From the NCBI GenBank assembly GCA_023136725.1, contig JAGLQR010000018.1:1-13384 (forward strand): a stretch of DNA of 13,384 nucleotides, in the 5' to 3' direction. The DNA comes from Candidatus Aminicenantota bacterium. GTDB taxonomy: Bacteria > Acidobacteriota > Aminicenantia > UBA2199. Shown in pieces: positions 6,967-12,240 of this stretch (within the stretch, counting starts at the first letter, position 1; every line of letters starts with the position of its first letter). The notes beneath the pieces are model-generated. The model ran no database searches. It was not told the DNA's origin and saw only the letters and a list, made by a program, of their open reading frames with translations. The position numbers and the translations under genes are program-made.

Positions 6967-8220
6967 TTAAAACTCCCTGTCAGAAATGAATCCGTTCAGT
7001 ACTGAAAAAGCGACAACTTCCGGAGATGTCAGATAATTAAAACCGTCTCCCTGCTTTCCGGGGAAATTTCTGTTTCCTGTCGAAACCATTACTTCACCTT
7101 TTCCTGTCATCCCGATATGTCCCTGTGCACACCCGCCGCATCCCGGATTTGAAATAATCGCACCTGCATCCAGAAGATCTTTAAGTATCCCCTTCTCAAA
7201 TGCCTGCTTATACACCTCTACAGTTGCCGGAACGATCGAAAGTTGAACACCTTCCTTGATCCTCTTTCCCTTAAGGATCGTCCATACTTTGAGGATATCC
7301 TCGATTCTCCCGTTTGTACAGGAACCAACAAATCCGAAATCTACATTAACCTTATCAAGATCGGAAACTTTCATCCCGTTATGAGGATAAGGAGGTGCTG
7401 AGACCATGCTCTCGATATCGGAAATATCCAGATCTATGATATCAAAATAGGACGCATCTTCATCAGCTTTAATTTCAGGAGCTACATTATCAAGCCCTGA
7501 CATTTTCTTTATCTCATTTTCAGTATTGCTATTGAAAGGAATAAATCCCACAATTCCCCCCATTTCAGTTATCATACTGAGAAAAGTGATCCTTTCCGGA
7601 AGATCAAGTTTTTCAATCGGATCACCGTAAAATTCAACAGATTTTCCAAGAATTTTATCAGTTCTTAAAATACTCAGAACTTTGATAACGAGATCTTTCG
7701 CACTATACTCATATGAAGGATTTCCTTCTATATTTACCTTGACGGTTTCAGGCACTTCGAACCAGGTCCTTCCGTATCTGAAACCAAATGTAATGTCAAC
7801 ATCACCCATACCCTGTCCGAATGAATTTACCGCACCGAGAATATTCATATGGCTGTCTGTTCCAACAACAATAGATCCCGATTGTACAAGTCCATTCTCA
7901 ATTAAAGTATGAGTTCCTATTCCCTTGTCTATATCAAAAACCTTAACACCTTTTTCTTTTGCGAACTTACGGCAGATCATCTGATTATTCGCATATTGGA
8001 TTGTTTTAGGCGGTACGGTAAGATCAAATGTAAAAAAAACTTTGGAAGGGTCAAAAACACTCTCTCCTTCATAGTTCTTGTGAAAGTTTTTCACAACATT
8101 AGGTCCACCGAAATCTCTTGCTGTAACAACATCCAGATCTATCCAGACAATTTTTCCGGGAGATATATCCTCTTCGGAATGGTTGGCAAAAATTTTTTCT
8201 ATTACGGTTTTTCCTGGCAT
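6967..8220 (-). CDS. Aconitase-superfamily large subunit, LeuC-like, divergent
   Basis: Large iron-sulfur subunit of an isopropylmalate/homoaconitate-type dehydratase, 417 residues, the usual size of the two-chain class. The three cluster ligands are present: Cys301 (GSCTNGR), Cys361 and Cys364 (NPGCGGC). GTDSH (120-124), GTH (102-104) and NRNFPGKQG (383-391) mark the fold. Several usually conserved positions differ: the Asp-His pair near the start of the active site is Asp66-Leu67; the Asn of the NM..E motif reads Ser215 with Glu219 kept; DSHT is DSHM; and the second arginine of NRNFxGR is Lys389. These changes suggest a different substrate or an underdescribed subfamily rather than a standard LeuC. 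The AGGGGA ribosome site overlaps the mglA stop region; the gap is 11 nt. It is probably co-transcribed with mglA. Confidence 0.88.
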   Translation of the reverse strand: MPGKTVIEKIFANHSEEDISPGKIVWIDLDVVTARDFGGPNVVKNFHKNYEGESVFDPSKVFFTFDLTVPPKTIQYANNQMICRKFAKEKGVKVFDIDKGIGTHTLIENGLVQSGSIVVGTDSHMNILGAVNSFGQGMGDVDITFGFRYGRTWFEVPETVKVNIEGNPSYEYSAKDLVIKVLSILRTDKILGKSVEFYGDPIEKLDLPERITFLSMITEMGGIVGFIPFNSNTENEIKKMSGLDNVAPEIKADEDASYFDIIDLDISDIESMVSAPPYPHNGMKVSDLDKVNVDFGFVGSCTNGRIEDILKVWTILKGKRIKEGVQLSIVPATVEVYKQAFEKGILKDLLDAGAIISNPGCGGCAQGHIGMTGKGEVMVSTGNRNFPGKQGDGFNYLTSPEVVAFSVLNGFISDREF

Positions 8221-8231
8221 GATTTTATCCC

Positions 8232-8822
8232 CTAGCCTAGTTTTGCTTTAACGTCTTTCATTACAAGCCTTGATATAGCTTTAAGAGTTTCAATAACTCC
8301 TGTACTTTTCATAGCTACAGCCTCTACAACCGGTTCCCCTTTTCTTCTAAGAGTTTCGATAAGTTCGTTTGCGGGAGTAATATTGGGCAGGTCCCTTTTG
8401 TTAAGCTGAAGGATATATGGAAGTTCTTCAAATTGAAGATTATATTCTCTCAGGTTTTCAAGCATATCGTTCAAACTTTCGATATTTGCCTCGAATCTTT
8501 CCCGCTGGGAATCTGCTACAAATACAACACCATCCACACCTTTAAGGATCAATTTTCTTGAACTACTATAGTATATCTGACCGGGAACTGTATAAAGGTG
8601 GAATTTAACTTTATATCCGCTGATTGTCCCGAGATCAAGTGGGAAAAAATCAAAAAACAATGTCCTCTCTGTTTCGGTAGCCAAACTTACAAGTTTCCCT
8701 TTGTTATCCTGCTTTATCTTGTTGTATATTTCCTTTATATTAGTAGTTTTTCCACTGAGGCCGGGACCGTAATATACAATCTTAAAGTTTATTTCTTTAG
8801 TAGAATAGTTGAGGAAGGACAA
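8232..8822 (-). CDS. mglA: MglA-family small Ras-like GTPase
   Basis: Cytoplasmic GTPase that in Myxococcus sets the leading cell pole for gliding and type IV pilus motility. The 196-residue product carries the P-loop GPGLSGKT (19-26), the FPLDLG switch region (60-65), TVPGQ in place of DxxG (78-82) and NKRD (141-144). Arg53 and Gln82, the intrinsic arginine finger and catalytic glutamine of MglA, fall at the same numbers as in the characterised proteins. The start is TTG (8820-8822), supported by the MSFLNYSTKEINFKIVYYGPG N-terminus typical of MglA and by GGAG 7 nt upstream. The start lies 2 nt after the mglB stop. The weak start codon may keep MglA below MglB. Whether it controls motility here or another polarity process cannot be told. 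Confidence 0.95.
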   Translation of the reverse strand: MSFLNYSTKEINFKIVYYGPGLSGKTTNIKEIYNKIKQDNKGKLVSLATETERTLFFDFFPLDLGTISGYKVKFHLYTVPGQIYYSSSRKLILKGVDGVVFVADSQRERFEANIESLNDMLENLREYNLQFEELPYILQLNKRDLPNITPANELIETLRRKGEPVVEAVAMKSTGVIETLKAISRLVMKDVKAKLG

Positions 8823-8824
8823 TG

Positions 8825-9313
8825 TCAGTCTCCAAAGATCTGGTCAATATCTTCATCGGATACACCTTCAAAGGGTGAATGATTTTCACTATATGAATTA
8901 TCCTTAAGTTTTCTATTGATAGTTACAAAAACTTCTTTTAATCTTTCATTTGCATGTTTGCCTTTCAGCCTTACAATACCCAGATTGGAAGTTTTTTCAA
9001 AAATGACGATTAATACCATCCTCTCATTTATCAGGGAAATATACAGGTTTTTTTCCATAGATTCAGTAAGAACCGTTTCAAATTTTGCAATCTCAAGCAT
9101 TTGCGCAATACTGTTTATTGCAGCTATACTGCCGGCAATAAGAGACGATATTGAATTCAAATATGAATCATCCATACCATCAGTCGCAGCTATGCAATGC
9201 CCTTCAGAATCAGTCACAAAAACAATGTCAGCACTTACAGAAGCTTTTAACTCCTCAAGAACTTTCTTGATCTGAAAATATTCTTCGTTGTAAATAACAA
9301 AATTCTCTTTCAT
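8825..9313 (-). CDS. mglB: MglB-type roadblock/LC7 protein, GTPase-activating partner of MglA
   Basis: A 162-residue roadblock/LC7 (longin-like) protein, the length of MglB from Myxococcus and Thermus. In those species an MglB dimer activates MglA GTP hydrolysis and sits at the lagging pole. Visible are the N-terminal helix, the DIVFVTDSEGHCIAATDG strands, the long SISSLIAGSIAAINSIAQML helix, the YISLINERMVLIVIFE strands and an acidic tail ending DEDIDQIFGD. Identification rests on the fold pattern together with its place directly before mglA. The ATG has an AGGA only 2 nt upstream. A possible promoter ends just before the start codon, so initiation could be leaderless or come from recR read-through. 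Confidence 0.9.
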   Translation of the reverse strand: MKENFVIYNEEYFQIKKVLEELKASVSADIVFVTDSEGHCIAATDGMDDSYLNSISSLIAGSIAAINSIAQMLEIAKFETVLTESMEKNLYISLINERMVLIVIFEKTSNLGIVRLKGKHANERLKEVFVTINRKLKDNSYSENHSPFEGVSDEDIDQIFGD

Positions 9314-9320
9314 TGTCCTA

Positions 9321-9349
9321 ATTTTATCTCTATTTTAAATTTAAATCAA
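9321..9349 (-). promoter_or_regulatory. Candidate promoter for mglB-mglA
   Basis: TTGATT (9344-9349) and TAAAAT (9321-9326) are separated by 17 nt on the minus strand, the same grammar as the two tRNA promoters in this window. The predicted start point falls at or just before the mglB ATG, giving an almost leaderless message. The stretch is very AT-rich, so a chance match is quite possible. Confidence 0.35.
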
Positions 9350-9394
9350 CACTAAAGTTCAGCCTTTTCAACAATTTGCCTTATTAATAACATA

Positions 9395-9997
9395 TTATTT
9401 GAATTCTATCCTGCCTTCGAATGATTTTGCAATCGTAACAGAATCAACATAATCGAGATCAGCTCCAATCGGCAAACCCATTGCGATCCTTGTAATTTTA
9501 ATACTCTTTTTCTTCAGGAGATCAAATATAAAAATTGCAGTGGCATTACCTTCGACTGTAGGGCTTGTTGCAATTATGACCTCTTCAGTTTCTCCGGAAT
9601 CCAACCTTCTTTCCAGACTGCTGATTTTAAGTTCATCAGGCCCGATCCCTCTGATCGGAGACAGGTTTCCTGATAGAACATGGTACATCCCTTTATACAG
9701 GCCTGTTCTTTCTATGGAGAGGATATTAAATGGTTCCTCAACTACACATATTTTTGTGATATCACGACCCTTGCCTTCACATATCTCACAGATCTCAAAT
9801 TCAGTTATATTATTACAAATTTTACAAAAACGTGTTTTCTCCATTGCATTGTTTATTGAATCAGAAAGTGCCAACACTTTGTCTTTGTCAGTCTTAAGCA
9901 GGTGAAATGCAATTCTTTGAGCAGATTTTGTACCTATACCGGGGATTTTCCTCAATTCATTAACAAGATTTGCAACAGGTTGTGTAAAATCGTACAT
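9395..9997 (-). CDS. recR: Recombination mediator protein RecR
   Basis: RecR works with RecO (and RecF) to load RecA at gaps during recombinational repair. The 200-residue protein matches the family: a helix-hairpin-helix LRKIPGIGTKSAQRIAFHLL (15-34), a four-cysteine zinc site at Cys58, 61, 70 and 73, a Toprim domain beginning ICVVEEPFNILSIE (83-96), then YHVLSGNLSPIRGIGPD, SPTVEGNATA and GLPIGADLDYVD, with a C-terminal basic/aromatic tail. A GAGGA ribosome site precedes the ATG. It follows ybaB by 21 nt in the common dnaX-ybaB-recR order. It is followed by an 81-nt AT-rich gap without a convincing terminator. Confidence 0.98.
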   Translation of the reverse strand: MYDFTQPVANLVNELRKIPGIGTKSAQRIAFHLLKTDKDKVLALSDSINNAMEKTRFCKICNNITEFEICEICEGKGRDITKICVVEEPFNILSIERTGLYKGMYHVLSGNLSPIRGIGPDELKISSLERRLDSGETEEVIIATSPTVEGNATAIFIFDLLKKKSIKITRIAMGLPIGADLDYVDSVTIAKSFEGRIEFK

Positions 9998-10018
9998 AAT
10001 ATCCTCAGGATTTATTTA

Positions 10019-10342
10019 TTAAAATCCCGGGAAAGGCATTCCTCCGGGAAGCCCTCCAGGCAGGGAAGAACCGAGATTATCCTTTAGTTCTTCGTCAACT
10101 TTGCTTATTGCATCATTAAAAGCTGCGGTTATCAGGTCCTGAAGCATTTCAACATCATCCGGATCCACTACCTCTTTGGAAATTTCAATTGAGAGAATAT
10201 TCTTATGTCCGTTAAGTATGACCTTAACCATTCCTCCTCCGGCATTCCCTTCTGCTTCGATAGAACTCATTTTATCTTCCATCTGTTTCGACATATCCTG
10301 AGCCATCTTCATTAATTGGTTCATATTTGGTATTTTTGCCAT
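10019..10342 (-). CDS. ybaB: YbaB/EbfC-family nucleoid-associated protein
   Basis: Small DNA-binding protein thought to act in nucleoid organisation; in many genomes it sits between dnaX and recR, as here. The 107-residue product begins MAKIPNMNQLMKMAQDM, a helix, then has GGGMVKVILNGHKNILSIEIS strands, the DPDDVEMLQDLITAAFNDAI helix, and a glycine/proline-rich tail (GGLPGGMPFPGF) common in the family. The start codon overlaps the dnaX stop by one base (TAATG) and has a strong AAGGAG ribosome site inside the dnaX 3' end, so its translation is tied to dnaX. Confidence 0.96.
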   Translation of the reverse strand: MAKIPNMNQLMKMAQDMSKQMEDKMSSIEAEGNAGGGMVKVILNGHKNILSIEISKEVVDPDDVEMLQDLITAAFNDAISKVDEELKDNLGSSLPGGLPGGMPFPGF

Positions 10343-11760
10343 TATTTATCTCCTTCTAAATTTTCAATTGATATAATTCTTCCCTGAATCTTGCTGGTCA
10401 GATTTTTTATCTGTTTGTCTTTTTTTATTTTTTCAATACTCTCATTATCATCAGATGCTTTTTCATATGCCTGCTCAGGTTTTTCCTTTTTCTTCTGTTC
10501 AGTTTTAACTGCATCGGAGTCTTCTTTTGAAGTTGTTCTGATCTCTTTATCAGCAGATTCTGCTTTTTTAATTTCTACGGTGATATCAGGACTATCCGCC
10601 AAAGGAGTGCTTTTTACCGGTTTACTTTTACTTCCTGATCCGGCATTTTCAATCAATTGCTCAATTGACATAAGAGAAGGGAAGTATGATAGTTTGATAA
10701 ACAGGTATTCGAGAATAATTTTTGGATTTTCAGTATTTTTTATTGTAATTTCAAGATCCTTAACCGCATTAAAATATCTTAAAAGTTCAATTTCTTTCAA
10801 ATCTTTAATAAGCATTTTTATTTTTGAAACATTTTCCGGATTTAGATTGTGAAGTTTTTCGATTTCAATATCCGATTTCAGGACCATCAGATTACGGAGA
10901 AATTTAATATATTCGTAATAAAAGAATCTGACATCAATTCCTCTTTCAGTTAAATCATCAATGACCAGTATGATCTTTTTCCTGTCACGCGACAAATAGG
11001 CAGATGTAATTTCAATGAAGATCTCTTCTTCGATTATCCCTAATATATCAATTACATCTTTGTCTTCGATCTTTCCATCAGATATGGCAATCGCCTGATC
11101 CAGGATTTTTTTTGAATCCCTCAAGCTTCCATCTGCTGACTTTGCAATAAGGTAGAGGCCATATTTTGAAATTTCTATCTTTTCTTTATCAACAATATTT
11201 TCCAGAACAGAAGTAATCACTTCAACAGGAATTCTTTTAAATTCAAAATGCTGGCATCTTGAGACAATTGTGGATGGTATTTTATGAAAATCAGTTGTAG
11301 CCATTATAAAATAGGTATGTTCAGGAGGTTCTTCAACAGTTTTAAGGAGAGCATTCCAGGCAGAGTTTGACAACATATGAACTTCATCAATAACAATCAT
11401 TCTGAAACGATTTTTAAAAGGCTTGTATTTGATCTTTTCCCTGAGGCTTCTCACCTCTTCTACTCCGTTATTGGATGCCCCGTCTATCTCGATATAATCG
11501 GGTGACTTGTCTTCATTGATCTCGTTACAGATCGCACATTTATTGCATGGTTCAGGTGCAGGACCTGCCTCACAATTCATTGCCTTCGCAAGTATTCGTG
11601 CTGCTGAAGTCTTCCCTACACCCTTCATCCCTGAGAATATAAGTGCAGGATATAACTTGTCCATTCTTATAGCATTCTGAAGCGTTTTGGTGATGTGGGG
11701 CTGCCCTATCAATTCCTTAAAGGTCTTGGGCCTGTATTTACGTGCTAGTGCGAGATACAT
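10342..11760 (-). CDS. dnaX: DNA polymerase III subunit tau/gamma, short form
   Basis: Clamp-loader ATPase that places the sliding clamp on primed DNA. It has the RKYRPKTFKELIGQ N-terminus; Walker A GMKGVGKT (44-51); a zinc module with Cys63, 72, 75 and 78; a DEVH Walker B (125-128); the SRC sensor (167-169); and domain III to about residue 370. The tail (about 380-472) is low-complexity and charged, rich in Lys, Glu and Ser, with no recognisable tau-type polymerase-binding domain. At 472 aa the protein is nearer to the E. coli gamma length than to tau (643 aa). The ATG lies 17 nt after the SRP RNA, and the leader between them (T-run then A-run) contains no Shine-Dalgarno sequence. Confidence 0.97.
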   Translation of the reverse strand: MYLALARKYRPKTFKELIGQPHITKTLQNAIRMDKLYPALIFSGMKGVGKTSAARILAKAMNCEAGPAPEPCNKCAICNEINEDKSPDYIEIDGASNNGVEEVRSLREKIKYKPFKNRFRMIVIDEVHMLSNSAWNALLKTVEEPPEHTYFIMATTDFHKIPSTIVSRCQHFEFKRIPVEVITSVLENIVDKEKIEISKYGLYLIAKSADGSLRDSKKILDQAIAISDGKIEDKDVIDILGIIEEEIFIEITSAYLSRDRKKIILVIDDLTERGIDVRFFYYEYIKFLRNLMVLKSDIEIEKLHNLNPENVSKIKMLIKDLKEIELLRYFNAVKDLEITIKNTENPKIILEYLFIKLSYFPSLMSIEQLIENAGSGSKSKPVKSTPLADSPDITVEIKKAESADKEIRTTSKEDSDAVKTEQKKKEKPEQAYEKASDDNESIEKIKKDKQIKNLTSKIQGRIISIENLEGDK

Positions 11761-11777
11761 TTTTTTTTATTTAAAAA

Positions 11778-11875
11778 GACCCGGGAAATCCCGAACACAT
11801 ACAAAATCGTGCTTATTGCTGCTACCTTCCGGTCCTGACAAGGTTCACACGCATGTATTGTCGGGTTCCCGGGCC
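11778..11875 (-). ncRNA. ffs: Bacterial small signal recognition particle RNA (4.5S type)
   Basis: Scaffold of the SRP that, with Ffh, targets nascent membrane proteins. The minus strand reads the universal core GTCAGGACCGGAAGGTAGCAGC with its GGAA tetraloop and the asymmetric CAGG/AGCAG loop. The ends pair as GGCCCGGG with CCCGGGTC (8 pairs, one G-U), followed by further pairing of CCCGA with TCGGG and AATACAT with GTATGT, giving one long hairpin of about 98 nt without an Alu domain. A TTTTT run follows at once (11773-11777) and may cause partial termination before dnaX. An SRP RNA gene directly before dnaX is a known arrangement in other bacteria. A short reading frame overlapping it on either strand is not a gene. 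Confidence 0.96.
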
Positions 11876-11890
11876 GTTTTCTTACTTTGA

Positions 11891-11919
11891 ATTGTAACAG
11901 ATTTTTCAGATATAAGAAA
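11891..11919 (-). promoter_or_regulatory. Promoter for SRP RNA / dnaX operon (extended -10)
   Basis: TACAAT (11891-11896) preceded by TGT forms a good extended -10. The hexamer 17 nt upstream, TTTCTT (11914-11919), is a weak -35. Transcription would start near 11884, about 9 nt before the SRP RNA body. A strong -10 close to a stable RNA fits well. Confidence 0.6.
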
Positions 11920-11931
11920 TAAAACTGGAAC

Positions 11932-11944
11932 ATTATTGAATAAT
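11932..11944. repeat. 13-bp AT inverted repeat between divergent promoters
   Basis: ATTATT-G-AATAAT is a perfect inverted repeat in the 153-bp gap between the SRP RNA and tRNA-Ser, lying between the two divergent promoters. It could be an operator, but such repeats arise easily in AT-rich DNA. Apart from the two promoters I see nothing else in this gap. Confidence 0.25.
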
Positions 11945-11984
11945 TTAAAAGATAGCAGAAAAAGATTAAAATTTTCCACTATTC

Positions 11985-12013
11985 TTGAATTTATCCGAAA
12001 ATAATTATAGAAT
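11985..12013 (+). promoter_or_regulatory. Promoter for tRNA-Ser (and the tRNA-tilS unit)
   Basis: TTGAAT (11985-11990) and TAGAAT (12008-12013) are separated by 17 nt, with 4 of 6 and 5 of 6 matches to the sigma-70 consensus. The predicted start, about 12020, lies 9 nt before the tRNA. Confidence 0.75.
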
Positions 12014-12028
12014 GTGAACTTTCCAATT

Positions 12029-12115
12029 GGAGAGGTGTCCGAGTGGTTGAAGGAGCACGCTTGGAAAGCGTGTGAGCTGGAAACGGTTCCGTGGGTTCGA
12101 ATCCCACCCTCTCCG
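12029..12115 (+). tRNA. tRNA-Ser (anticodon GGA)
   Basis: An 87-nt class II tRNA with the long variable arm expected for serine. The acceptor GGAGAGG pairs with CCTCTCC, the discriminator is G (typical of Ser), the anticodon loop CTTGGAA holds GGA, and the T arm is GTGGG/CCCAC around TTCGAAT. It reads UCC/UCU. CCA is not encoded. It is followed after 43 nt by tRNA-Met. An antisense reading frame across this tRNA is the well-known spurious tRNA-Ser shadow and not a gene. Confidence 0.97.
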
Positions 12116-12120
12116 ATCTC

Positions 12121-12149
12121 TTGATTAATATCGGAAATTCGACTATAAT
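12121..12149 (+). promoter_or_regulatory. Promoter for tRNA-Met and probably tilS
   Basis: TTGATT (12121-12126) and a perfect TATAAT (12144-12149) are separated by exactly 17 nt in the 43-nt gap between the two tRNAs. The predicted start, about 12156, lies only 3 nt before the tRNA-Met 5' end. This is the best promoter in the window. Confidence 0.78.
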
Positions 12150-12158
12150 CAATTCAAT

Positions 12159-12231
12159 GGCGGTGTAGCTCAGCCGGTAGAGCAGTTGGCTCATATCCGA
12201 TATGCCGGGGGTTCAAATCCCTCCACCGCTA
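12159..12231 (+). tRNA. tRNA-Met (anticodon CAT), elongator type
   Basis: A 73-nt cloverleaf. The acceptor GGCGGTG pairs with CACCGCT (first pair G-U), the D arm is GCTC/GAGC, the anticodon stem is GTTGG/CCGAT around CTCATAT, the T arm is GGGGG/CCCTC around TTCAAAT, and the discriminator is A. The anticodon is CAT. The stem lacks the GGG/CCC pairs of an initiator tRNA, and the first pair is not the C-A mismatch of E. coli initiator. The acceptor stem with G1-U72 closely resembles elongator tRNA-Met of Bacillus as I recall it. The alternative is tRNA-Ile2, whose CAT is changed to lysidine by TilS, encoded next door; the acceptor stem argues against this but does not exclude it. CCA is not encoded; nine T residues follow directly. 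Confidence 0.85.
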
Positions 12232-12240
12232 TTTTTTTTT

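Noticed and set aside
10380..10450. A AAA AAA slippery heptamer in dnaX, possible tau/gamma frameshift
   Set aside because: The -1 frame runs to a stop only a few codons before the normal end, so slippage would not make a distinct short form; no stimulatory hairpin is evident.
11687..11933. Short frames on both strands over the SRP RNA
   Set aside because: The region folds as a complete SRP RNA with its core motif; the peptides resemble nothing and overlap dnaX and the promoter.
11991..12194. 67-codon minus-strand frame across the tRNA genes
   Set aside because: It is the antisense of tRNA-Ser, giving the familiar spurious RVGFEPTEPFP-type peptide. The tRNA explains the conservation.
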